The notes under the pieces are model-generated. The model searched no databases, was not told the origin of the DNA, and saw only the letters and a program-made list of their open reading frames with translations. Positions 9,778 to 21,760 of a stretch of 64,000 nucleotides of DNA are shown piece by piece. Source of the DNA: CAIVVT01 sp963838205 (GTDB taxonomy: Bacteria; Acidobacteriota; Terriglobia; Bryobacterales; Bryobacteraceae); assembly GCA_963838205.1 (NCBI GenBank), contig CAWIQF010000016.1, positions 1 through 64,000 on the forward strand, read 5' to 3'. A program made the translations under genes and the position numbers. The first letter of the stretch is position 1. The number at the start of each line of letters is the position of its first letter.

Positions 9778-10281
9778 CTGAGCTTCTGCTCGTCGCCGAG
9801 CTGCGACTCTCTTATATCACGTCCATGCGCTTTGTAACAAGTCAAATCCTGCGCAACGAGCGGGCTCACCGGATGCGCCTTCCGCCCCAGTCCTTCGTCA
9901 CTCCCCAAGAAGCCGCGCCGTTCTGCACTTCGGCACAAGCGCGGGGGCGCACCCGCCATCCCGCTGTGACCGAAGTCACTCGCATGCGGCGTTCTATGCG
10001 CCGGGGGCCAATGCCGTCGAACACGCGAGAAGGACCAGAAGACGAGTGCATTGCAAGTATCCACGGGCACACAATCACTCGCGACCCATTACGCTGTCCT
10101 GTCGCCCGGGCCATCGTCAATCCGTGTGTAACTGGCGCCGTAGCTAAAAACTCACTGCGACCGACATACCGGGCGTCGCGTTGAGGAAGCGCAGCAATCG
10201 GGTCGGGTCCACCGCCAATCCTCCGAGGATAGGGAGGGGTGTATTCTCTGTTCTGCGTCTCGTCTGAGACCGGGATCGAGA
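9778..10281. other. Intergenic region between regulator and rhamnosidase genes
   Basis: About 500 bp without a convincing gene. It lies downstream of the rhamnosidase stop codon and upstream of the regulator start, so it probably contains the end of one transcript and the promoter of the next. I see no clear terminator stem with a T-run and no strong promoter. Confidence 0.5.
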
Positions 10282-13680
<3,399 letters not shown>

Positions 13681-13825
13681 GATCAATAGTCCTTCCGAGG
13701 GTGGCGGGCACAAACGCCGCCGGTACCATTATATGGAGCGGCATGATCGGCTCTAGGATTTTTAAGCCACTTTGTTTGAATGTTAGTCTTCAGCGTAACC
13801 AGAACCTGGGAAGGAGGTTTCACTG

Positions 13826-14190
13826 ATGAAAGGGAAGCGGTTTTCGGTCGAGCAGATCATTGGGGTGTTCAAGCAGGCCGAGGCGGGGGTACCGGTGGTG
13901 CAGCTGACCCGCAAGGTGGGGATCAGCGAGCAGGCCTTCTATCGCTGGAAGAAGCAGTACGTGGGGCTGGAGATCGACTAGGTCCGGCAGTTAAGGCAAT
14001 TGCAGGAAGAGCACACGCGGCTGAAGCAACTGGTGGCTGAGCTGAGCCTGGACAAGACCATGCTGCAGGACGTGCTCAGAAAAAACTCTGAAGCCCTCGC
14101 ACCGCCGTCCGCTGGTCGATTTGCTGAGGGATCGCGATCGGACGAGCGAGCGACACGCCTGCCGGGTTCGGAACCCGGGGCACTACACTT
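13826..14190 (+). pseudogene. IS3-family transposase remnant (orfA with internal stop, start of orfB)
   Basis: From the ATG at 13826, with GGAGG about 12 bases upstream, the reading gives MKGKRFSVEQIIGVFKQAEA and then TRKVGISEQAFYRWKKQYVG, a standard IS3/IS407-group OrfA helix-turn-helix. A TAG at 13981 interrupts it, after which the same frame continues with the leucine zipper (LKQLVAELSLDKTMLQDVL). The beginning of OrfB (LLRDRDRTSERHACRV) follows in a shifted frame and ends near 14190. The DDE core is absent. Dead element. Confidence 0.75.
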
Positions 14191-14203
14191 CAGGACCCAT
14201 CGG

Positions 14204-14478
14204 TTACGGCTCTCGGCACTTGAGCGTCAGCGAGGCGTCCGCCTCGGCGTCTCCCACGGACTTCTCGCCTTCGAAGTCGAACGCCAGCACGCGGCCTAAC
14301 CGGAAAATGTGTTCGCCCAAGTGCGCCACCGCGCCGGGCTTGCTCGCGATAGTCGGTGAACGCGGGCCGCTCGAAGCCGGGTTGCGGCGCGGTCTTGAGT
14401 TTCTCCAAAAGCAATTCGACGGTCTGTTCGAGCTTCTGGTCGTGACCCTGCCTGCTTTGGTTCATACGCCGCAACCGG
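14204..14478 (-). pseudogene. C-terminal remnant of a Gfo/Idh/MocA-type oxidoreductase
   Basis: Minus-strand reading in two frames: EQTVELLLEKLKTAPQPGF and FTDYREQAR, then after a one-base shift near 14330 HLGEHIFRLGRVLAFDFEGE, SVGDAEADASL and a stop at 14204. The GR-x-L-x-(F/W)D...VGD-x-EA-x pattern near the C-terminus is typical of acidobacterial Gfo/Idh/MocA sugar oxidoreductases. Everything upstream is missing, and the MITE-like element at 14488 lies right at the break. The IS3 remnant borders the other side. Non-functional; the family call rests on the tail only. Confidence 0.4.
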
Positions 14479-14487
14479 CAATGTGAT

Positions 14488-14786
14488 CATGCCTGGCCGG
14501 TTGAGGCTCGGACGCGCTGGTCGGCATGGGCAATTCCGGGTCCGGCCGCGGACAAGCCGCTACGGTGTAGCGGGGGTGCTCTAATTGGCTGTTTATAATC
14601 AATAACTTGCAGACGAGGGCCGCTACTAGTAGCGGGTTTGTCAATTTCCAGCCGCCGTCGCCGGGCCGTTGGATGGTCCGCAATCGCGCCGCCGGCATTG
14701 AAATCGATTACGGGTCGGAACGAATTTGACTGGTTGATCAGTGAGTGCTTGCGTCGATTAGAAAGGGGCTCAACCGGACAGGCATG
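14488..14786. repeat. MITE-like non-autonomous element, copy 1 (299 bp)
   Basis: The ends are inverted repeats of 18 bp: CATGCCTGGCCGGTTGAG on the left and the complement of CATGCCTGTCCGGTTGAG on the right (one mismatch). The element is flanked by an exact 9-bp direct duplication, CAATGTGAT, at 14479-14487 and 14787-14795, the mark of a transposition event. The interior has no credible gene but carries two related palindromes, at 14557-14573 (CCGCTAC, GGT, GTAGCGG) and 14620-14635 (CCGCTACTAGTAGCGG). It is about 96 percent identical by eye to the copy at 31109. It lies about 105 bp upstream of the enolase-superfamily gene. Confidence 0.85.
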
Positions 14787-14890
14787 CAATGTGATACAAC
14801 CTCTTCCATGGACGATGACGACGGCCCCGGATCTACGGTAGCCGACGCCGTTTGGACAGAAATCCCGAGTAAAGGTACTGGAGAAAGCTC

Positions 14891-16288
14891 ATGCCGGCTG
14901 CTACACGAAGACTATTCATGCAATCGCTGTCGGGAGTTGCCGGGGCGACTGCCCTGACAGCCCAACAACGAGGTGGTTCGTCGCTGCCGAAGGGCCGACT
15001 TTCCCCCCTGGATGGCGTCACCCGCCAGAACATCAAGATCACGGACCTGAACTTAATCAATCTCGCCTACCGACTGAAACCGGAAGAGGAGTGGCCGGAT
15101 GGCGGCGACAACATGATCATCTGGAAAACCGAATCGGTGATCGTGGAAATCTCCACCGACGCAGGCCTCAAGGGCATCGGCGCCTGCAGCCGCTACAACG
15201 GGCCGGCGGCGATGAAGGCCTATCTCGAACAAGTGGTCAAGCCAGCGCTTCTCGGCAAAAATCCATTCGACGTCGAGGCTCTCTCCGGTGGCATCGCCGG
15301 GCACGGCGCCCGGGGCGTCTGGGCGGGCGTGGACACTGCGCTTTGGGACATCATCGGGAAAGCCCTGGGTCTGCCGCTATACAAGCTCCTCGCGACCGAC
15401 ACGGAGCCGCAGACGCGCATCCGCGCCTACGCCAGCGGCGGCGAATTCTCGTGGCACAAGGGTTCCCGCTTTCCCGGTCCGGAGGACCTCATCAAGCAGG
15501 CTTTGGCCCACCAGGCTGCGGGCTACACCGCGTTCAAGTACCGCCCGGGCGGCGCCTTCGAGCGCTTCGCCACCATCCAGGACTATATTCCCTACGTGCG
15601 TGAACTGAGGAAGGCGGTGGGACCGGATTTCGACCTCATGCAGGAATCCAACCAGCGCTGGTCGGTCGAGCAGTGCCTGGAGATCGCGCCGGTTCTCGAG
15701 GAGGCCAAGATCCTGTGGTGGGAGGAACCCACCCGCAAGAACATCGACGATTACCTCACGATCAAGAAAGCCCTGAAGAGGGTAAAAATCTCGGGCGGCG
15801 AAACCGTGCCCAACCGCGCCCAGCTGGTGGAATGGATGGACAGCGGCGCCTACGACATCGTCCAACCGGGCTGCGACGACGCCGGCGTGACCGAATGCTG
15901 GCACCAGGCCCGCATGGCCCATACCCGCGGCAAGTTGATCTGCCCCCACAGCTGGCAGGACGGGTTGGTGGCTGTGGCCAACGCCCATCTCCTCGCCGCC
16001 GTGCCCAATCGCCTCATGCTGGAGTCGAACATGACCCCCAATCCCCTCAAGGAGGGCCTCTTCAAGGAGTGGTTCGGGGCCAAGAACGGGTACTTCGAAA
16101 TCCCTCAGAAGCCCGGGCTAGGCGTGGAATTGAAAGATGGGTTGGCGGAACTCTATCCTCCCATTCCGGAAGGCAATTGGTACCGGCCCGACCCCGACAT
16201 GCCTCCGGCATCGGCCACGGATGCCGCGGCTAGGCGAGGCGGGCAAGCTGGTACGGACGTCTGGCCTTCGAGACCCGGGGGACGCTGA
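14891..16288 (+). CDS. Tat-exported enolase-superfamily (mandelate racemase/muconate lactonizing-like) enzyme
   Basis: The protein is 465 residues; the ATG at 14891 is preceded by GGAG. The N-terminus has twin arginines and a hydrophobic stretch (RRLFMQSLSGVAGATAL), a Tat-type export signal. The enolase-superfamily fold follows: capping domain at about 50-170 and barrel from 175. Expected residues can be placed: K216 in FKYR on strand 2; metal ligands E252 (in MQESNQ, where Asp is more usual), E278 in WWEEP and E304 in SGGET; a general-acid/base histidine H353 in CPHSW. Such enzymes abstract a proton alpha to a carboxylate, typically as sugar-acid dehydratases. A rhamnonate or related dehydratase role is possible given nearby rhamnose genes but is not shown. 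Export is unusual for this superfamily. Confidence 0.82.
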   Translation: MPAATRRLFMQSLSGVAGATALTAQQRGGSSLPKGRLSPLDGVTRQNIKITDLNLINLAYRLKPEEEWPDGGDNMIIWKTESVIVEISTDAGLKGIGACSRYNGPAAMKAYLEQVVKPALLGKNPFDVEALSGGIAGHGARGVWAGVDTALWDIIGKALGLPLYKLLATDTEPQTRIRAYASGGEFSWHKGSRFPGPEDLIKQALAHQAAGYTAFKYRPGGAFERFATIQDYIPYVRELRKAVGPDFDLMQESNQRWSVEQCLEIAPVLEEAKILWWEEPTRKNIDDYLTIKKALKRVKISGGETVPNRAQLVEWMDSGAYDIVQPGCDDAGVTECWHQARMAHTRGKLICPHSWQDGLVAVANAHLLAAVPNRLMLESNMTPNPLKEGLFKEWFGAKNGYFEIPQKPGLGVELKDGLAELYPPIPEGNWYRPDPDMPPASATDAAARRGGQAGTDVWPSRPGGR

Positions 16289-16390
16289 GCCTGCGGCCTG
16301 AGTTGAGATCCGGTCAAGAAACGGCTGCAAGCCACCCACCGTTCACTAGCCGCTCAAAGGTGTATCGCCGGCCGGCGCGGCCCAATGCGG

Positions 16391-16888
16391 GTAAGTCCTT
16401 TAGAAAACGCGGATTACACGGGAAGGCACGTTTTGCACCCTAAATGCACTGTTTTTGCAGCTAAGTCCTTTAGAAAACCATACATACGACGTGAAAACGC
16501 AAGACACGTGGCTTATCGCCGCTAAGTCCTTAACAACAAAGCAGTTATAAGACAACGTGCGGTGCGCGCACTGATTGTTGCGGTACGGCGCCGCTAAACC
16601 ACTCATAACACGGCAGATACGTGGTGGCGCAGGGCAAAATGTGCGGCCCAATTCGGCTAAGTCCTTTAGAAAACCATAGATACGCGGTGAAGCATGGTTC
16701 AGGTGCGGCTAAGCCCTTTAGAAAGGCGCAGATACGCGGTACCGCACGTTGCGCGTACGGCAGCGTGCGCGGGTTGCTGCGCCTAAGTCCTTTAGAAAAC
16801 CACAGATACGCGGTGCACGAAAGAAACGGTGTTTTTACGGTAAAAACACGGTGTTGTCACGGTGAAACACGGTGTTGTCACGGTGAAA
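16391..16888 (+). repeat. Degenerate interspersed repeat array with CACGGTG tail
   Basis: A motif beginning CTAAGTCCTTTAG and usually ending AGATACGCGGTG recurs at 16392, 16461, 16522 (degraded), 16592 (degraded), 16657, 16709 and 16783, separated by 20-100 bp of unlike sequence. The array ends in a palindromic stretch (GTTTTTAC, G, GTAAAAAC at 16830-16846) and two exact 21-bp tandem copies at 16847-16867 and 16868-16888 made of CACGGTG units. No gene is supported. Related units occur in reverse orientation at 54296-54472. Function unknown. Confidence 0.75.
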
Positions 16889-17092
16889 TTGCGCTCGGCG
16901 CAATGCTCGCAATCGCGGATCGCGGGTAGTCGCCGGTGTCGGACCGTACATTCCGGATACGCCATTTATCAGGCACGAGCCCCTCTGCCCGGGTAGGTAA
17001 CCAGCCTGGAATTGGGATGTGCTGGCTTACGTCCCAGCAGATCGATGCAACGGGTGGAGGGCGAGCAGCATCCGTAGTAACCTGGGACCAGG

Positions 17093-17428
17093 ATGGCGGT
17101 AGTGTATCCAGCACGCGCGACGCGGAGATGGTGGGGCCAGCTCGGCTTGCGCCTGTTCCTGCTCGCAGTGCTGACTGCTTTCGTCGCCGTCCAGGACCCG
17201 GCCGCCAGCACCCACGTCCACTCGCACTGCGGCGCGCATACGCACTGCTGCGCGGCGTGCCACTCGGGCCTGTTTCTGGCAGTCCCGGCGGCGGCGGTCC
17301 ACCTGCCGTTCGACGCGGCGACGGCGTGGTTTACACAGGATTCCGCCGAGCCGCGGCCGGGCAATACGACCATCCTGACCAGTTCCTCGCGGGCGCCGCC
17401 CGCGGCTTCCTCGCTCCATCTCGTTTGA
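17093..17428 (+). CDS. Small exported or membrane-anchored His/Cys-rich protein
   Basis: The protein is 111 residues. It has a basic N-terminus and one hydrophobic segment (LGLRLFLLAVLTAFVAV, about 17-33), then a dense metal-ligand cluster at residues 41-57 (HVHSHCGAHTHCCAACH), followed by a low-complexity tail. I do not recognise a named family; the HCCAACH block resembles small DUF2946-like proteins found near copper genes. It lies 87 bp upstream of a TonB receptor gene on the same strand, so it may bind or sense a metal taken up by that receptor. Function is inferred only from ligand content and position. The start is uncertain because no strong ribosome binding site precedes it. Confidence 0.55.
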   Translation: MAVVYPARATRRWWGQLGLRLFLLAVLTAFVAVQDPAASTHVHSHCGAHTHCCAACHSGLFLAVPAAAVHLPFDAATAWFTQDSAEPRPGNTTILTSSSRAPPAASSLHLV

Positions 17429-17515
17429 TCCCGCGCGCCCGCCGCGACACACAAGAACGTGCCGGTGGGGGCGCAGGATTGGGCATCAACAGCAGACAGA
17501 TTGGGAGGAAGTCCG

Positions 17516-20078
17516 ATGCGATTCATCTCAGGCCTATTTCTATTTGTGTGGATTGCGGCGGCAGGGCCGCGCGCGAGCGGGCAATCGATTCACAGCGGCA
17601 CGGTGACAGGGACGGTGACGGACCCGTCGCACGCCGTCATTCCAGGGGCGCGGGTGGAGCTGAAGAACGCGGTCACGGGCTACGCGCAGGTGACTGTCAC
17701 GGACGCGGCGGGCAGCTACCGGTTCAACAACGTTCCGCAGAACGGGTACGTTATGACGGCCGAGGCGCAGGGGTTTGCGACGACGTCGCAAACGGTGGAC
17801 GTGCGCAGCGCGGTGCCGGTGGATGCGCCGTTGACGTTGAGCGTGGCGGGCAGCTCGACGGCGGTGCAGGTGAATGCCGACGCGAACCTGATTGAGAGCG
17901 ATCCGGCGGCGCACCAGGACGTGGACCGCAGCGCGCTGCTGCGGCTGCCCTCAGTGGATCCAGCGGCCGGGCTGAGCCAGGCGATCACTTACTCGACGGG
18001 CGCGGTGGCGGCGGACGCCAACGGGTTTTTCCACCCATTGGGCGACCACGCGCAGGTTTCGTTCGTAATCGACGGCCAGCCGATCAGCGATCAGCAGAGT
18101 AAGGTGTTCTCGACGCAACTGCCGGTGTCGGCGATCCAGGGCATGGAGGCTGGTGACGGGCATGCCGATGGCCGAGTTCGGCGACAAGAGCAGCCTGATC
18201 GCGGAGGTGACGACGAGGTCGGCGCTGGGCGTGGGGCACTGGTTCGGCAACGAGCAGACCAGCTACGGGAGCTTCGGCACGACGAATTCGTCGATCGGGC
18301 TGGGCTACGGCAACAACAAGTTTGGCAACTTCCTGGCGCTGGACGGCACGCGGTCGGGCCGGTTTCTGGATTCGCCCGAGTTCACGCCGTTCCACGACGT
18401 GGGCAACAACGAGACGCTGTTCGACCGCCTGGACTGGCAGCCGGACGCGACCGACGTGTTCCACCTGAACCTGTTTCTGGCGCGCAACTGGATCCAGATT
18501 CCGAACGACTACGATCAACTGGCGCAGGATCAGCACCAGCGGGTGCTGACCTGGAATGTCGCGCCGGGCTACCAGCACACGTTCAACCCGCACGCTTTGC
18601 TGACCTTGAACCCGTATGTGCGGCAGGACCAGTTCAACTACTACGCGAGCCGCGATCCGTTTGAAGATACGCCAGCGACGCAGACGCAGAGCCGACGGCT
18701 GATGAACTACGGGCTGAGGGGGGACTTAAGCCTGGTTTACGGACGGCACAATATCAAGATTGGCGTCGATCTGAAACAGACGCGGCTGCTCGAACGATTC
18801 TCATTTGGGGTCACCGATCCGACGTTCAATCCGGTGTGCCTGGACAGCGCGGGCATCACCGCGGGACCGCTCACGCTGACCAATCCAAACGACTGCGCGG
18901 GGCTGGGGCTGACCGCCAACCCGAACCTCATTCCGGGGCTGGCGCCCTACGACCTGTCGCGGGGCGGGAGCCTGTTCCAGTTCAACGGGCGGCACGACAT
19001 CGATCAATACGCGGCGTATGTGCAGGACTCGATCCAATTGGGGAACCTGACCTTCAACGTCGGGCTGCGCGGCGATACGTATTACGGGCTGACGAACGGC
19101 AGCGGCGTGGAACCGCGGGCGGGGGTGGCGTACAACATCAAGCACACGTCCACCGTGCTCCGCGCGGCGTATTCACGGACGTTTGAAACGCCGTTCAACG
19201 AGAATCTGATTCTGAGCTCGGCCGTGGGCAGCCTGGCGGGCAACGTCTTCGGCGCGACCGGCTCCGCACCGATCCAGCCTGGGCGGCGGAACCAGTTCAA
19301 CACGGGATTCCAACAGGGACTGGGCCGCTGGCTGGTGGTGGACGCCGACTACTTCTGGAAATACACGCACAACGCCTACGACTTCAGCACGCTGCTGAAC
19401 ACGACGATTACGTTTCCGATCGCGTGGCAGCAATCGAAGATCGACGGCGTGTCGGCGCGCGTGTCGACGGTCGACCTGCATGGTTTTCTGGCGTACTTCA
19501 CGCTGGGCCACAACCGGGCGCGGTACTTCCCGCCCGAGGACGGCGGACTGCTGGCGCCGAATCCGCCGGGCGTGTTTCGCATCGATCACGACCAGGCATT
19601 CCAATCGACGCTCAACCTGCGCTATCAGCGGCACAAGAACGCCGAGTGGGTTTCCTTCATCTGGCGCTTTGACAGCGGACTGGTGGTGAGCGGCGTGCCC
19701 GATGCGGCGGCGGCGATGGCGCTGACTGCGAATCAACAGGTGACGATCGGGCTGGCGTGCGACGGGACGTATGCGACCGTGGAAAATCCAATTACGGCGT
19801 GCGGCGGAACGGTCACGTCGAAGCTGCTGACACTGCCGCAAACGGGCCAGGAGAACGACGACCACAATCCCGATCGCGTGAAGCCGCGCAATCTGTTCAA
19901 CGCCGGGATCGGGACCGACAATCTGCTGCACGCCGAAGGGCGGCGGCGCATCCTGCTGTCGCTGACCGTCGCGAACCTGACCAACCAGGTCGCACTGTAC
20001 AACTTCCTGTCAACGTTCAGCGGAACGCACTTTGTGGAGCCGCGCACGCTGCAAGCTTCGATAGGATTCGCGTTTTGA
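17516..20078 (+). pseudogene. TonB-dependent receptor with carboxypeptidase-like N-terminus, single frameshift
   Basis: It starts at the ATG at 17516 after GGGAGGAA and encodes a signal peptide (ISGLFLFVWIAAAGPRASGQ), a CnaB-like domain (GTVTGTVTDPSHAVIPGARVEL), a plug (FVIDGQPISDQQSKVFSTQL) and a barrel ending in TLQASIGFAF. Near 18150 the frame shifts: removing one C from GAGGCTGGTGACGGGC restores MEVVTGMPMAEFGDKSSL and a continuous protein of about 854 residues. The barrel after the shift is otherwise intact, so this is either a very recent mutation or a sequence error. It follows a His/Cys-rich small protein, which suggests a metal-complex ligand. It is shorter than the receptors at 4.8 and 56.8 kb. 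Confidence 0.75.
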
Positions 20079-20264
20079 AAATGGCTGAACGCTTGCGGCG
20101 TCTTGCCGTCACTTGGAGTGCCTCGCGCCACAGTGCGGACGGCTGACGGTTGACGATATTCATGTATTCCAAGGCACAAGAGACTAGCATCAGCGCCACA
20201 GCCAACAGATTGAATAGGGCCATATCGCTTATGACCTGCTCAGATTGCGAGTTGAGCGGCCCGA

Positions 20265-20462
20265 ATGACGCACGTGCGCCTGCTGCGTGCGGTGTGTGGG
20301 CCTGAGTACGGTGGCGAGCTGGAATACCTGCGGACATTCGTTCGCCAGTTGCGGAAGAAGCTCGAAGAGGACCCGGCTGAACCCGTCTATTCGTTGACCG
20401 ACAGTCACATCGGTTACCGGTTCGCCGAGGCAAAACCAGAACCTGTCGAGAAAGAATTCTGA
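20265..20462 (+). pseudogene. KdpE/OmpR-type response regulator, C-terminal DNA-binding fragment
   Basis: The reading LLRAVCGPEYGGELEYLRTF, VRQLRKKLEEDP and SHIGYRFAEA matches the winged-helix effector domain of KdpE-like regulators (recognition helix and the closing IGYRF wing). The receiver domain and first part of the effector domain are missing upstream, where sequence is unrelated. This is a remnant of about 65 residues, the first of several fragments between two intact genes. Confidence 0.6.
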
Positions 20463-20495
20463 ACTGGACCAATCCAGGCGAAATCGCCCCTCCGT

Positions 20496-20696
20496 ATGGT
20501 TATGTTATTCGACTCGTGGGGCGGCGCGCTTTATCCCCTTGCGCAAGGACGTTACGATCTGGGCTTGTCGTCAATCCTAGAGCTGACCCAGGCGCAGTTG
20601 AACCTCACCCGCGCTGAGATCGAGAGCCTCGCCGCAAAGTACGATTACGAATTGCAGCACTCCACACTGCAATTCTCCATTGGCTCGCTGCGATAG
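20496..20696 (+). pseudogene. TolC-like outer-membrane efflux protein, C-terminal fragment
   Basis: The reading contains GRYDLGLSSILELTQAQLNL and then TRAEIESLAAKYDYELQHSTL, the closing periplasmic helix of TolC/CusC-type outer-membrane factors, ending IGSLR at a stop. Only about 55 residues survive. No inner-membrane pump or adaptor gene is adjacent. Confidence 0.6.
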
Positions 20697-20760
20697 CTAT
20701 TGATAGTTCTTACAGCTTCTATGGCACGGGGCAGCACATCTCTCAACGCCCCTGTCGGCT

Positions 20761-21228
20761 ATGCTGTACTCAGTGCGCCCTTGCGTTATCCTGGCCGCCG
20801 CGCTGCTCTGCGGTTGTTCCACCGCCCCGCCGGCCGAACGGCCCAAAGCCGATCCCACGATCGAACCCTCCTATGGCCGGGCGGTCGAGGAATTAGTCTC
20901 CATGGACCGCCAGGCGGAGGAACTGCTGCACAAGGGGAAGCCCGATCAGGCGGCCGCCATCATCAGCAAAGGGCAGCCTCTGTTGGGGCGCCTGCTAGCG
21001 GCCCCGCGTCCCACCCTGGCCGCCATGGAGGCCGTCTCGGACTGCGATCAACTCTACGGCCAGCTGCTGGTGCGCAAGCGTTATTTCGGTGCGGCCCGTA
21101 TGCTCTTCCAGAAGAACGTGACCCGCTGGAAGAACTGGGAACCGCAGACCCCCGAGACCGCCCGCCGCCTGAAACTGGCGCTCGACGCCAGGTTCGAATG
21201 CGACCGCCAGTGGTCTAGTGGGCGGTGA
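20761..21228 (+). CDS. Hypothetical lipoprotein
   Basis: The protein is 155 residues with a clear lipoprotein signal: hydrophobic segment VILAAALL followed by the lipobox CGC (cysteine near residue 20). The mature part is helical with repeat-like pairs (AVEELVSMDRQAEELLHKGK, PDQAAAIISKGQPLLGRLL) that resemble tetratricopeptide helices. No enzyme motif is seen. It is bounded on both sides by gene fragments, so it may itself be a survivor of an eroded locus. Its stop overlaps the end of an opposing receiver-domain fragment by a few bases. Confidence 0.6.
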   Translation: MLYSVRPCVILAAALLCGCSTAPPAERPKADPTIEPSYGRAVEELVSMDRQAEELLHKGKPDQAAAIISKGQPLLGRLLAAPRPTLAAMEAVSDCDQLYGQLLVRKRYFGAARMLFQKNVTRWKNWEPQTPETARRLKLALDARFECDRQWSSGR

Positions 21229-21430
21229 GCCCAGAGATGACGGGTGGGTGATCGGCGGGAGCGTAGCTCAGGATTTCCAGCGGGGCCGTCACACCGTCCA
21301 CTACCGGTGTTCGCACGTCCATCAGCACCATGTCATACCGTCTACCCTGCACCGTCCAGGTGCAATGCAGCAGCAGGCGTATGCCGAATCTCTCGAGAGC
21401 GAAAACGCGAGCCGCCTGGCGGAGAACCAA
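21215..21430 (-). pseudogene. Response-regulator receiver domain fragment
   Basis: The minus-strand reading has RRYDMVLMDVRTPVVDGVTA and then VISGLTAH, the phosphoacceptor-Asp loop and the following strand/Thr-Ala motif of a receiver domain. The normal spacing is only roughly kept and nothing before or after fits the fold. A dead piece, possibly the tail of a hybrid histidine kinase. Confidence 0.35.
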
Positions 21431-21760
21431 ACATCGCCCAGCATAATCCGGCGCGCACGCGACCCGACTTCGGCGCGATCGACGAGCAGTAACGGAGCAG
21501 TAAGTCCGTGATCCTCACAGGTTTCGCTTGTATTCTGGCCTCTGCCGTGAAATATTCGTGGTGGACAGGGAGACGCTGTTATTCCTCCCCGCACGAACAC
21601 TTCCGGTTGGTGGAGTACGTCCGAGCGTGACGAGATTCGCCAGTTTGTCAACCGGCACGCCGGCCGCAAAGGTCTTCTCGCCTGCCCGAACGAAGGTTGC
21701 TCGCTGTGAGCTGGTTGATTCCAGAGAGCCCCGGACCTTCGGGTTTGACAAGGAGTGCCA

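Noticed and set aside
16391..16836. CRISPR array or integron attC array
   Set aside because: The repeated core is degenerate, the spacing ranges from 20 to 100 bp, and no cas, integrase or cassette genes lie nearby.
16621..16929. A small protein with a repeated LSPLENHRYAV peptide
   Set aside because: The peptide repeat is just the DNA repeat translated; the frame does not extend over the whole array and has no ribosome binding site.
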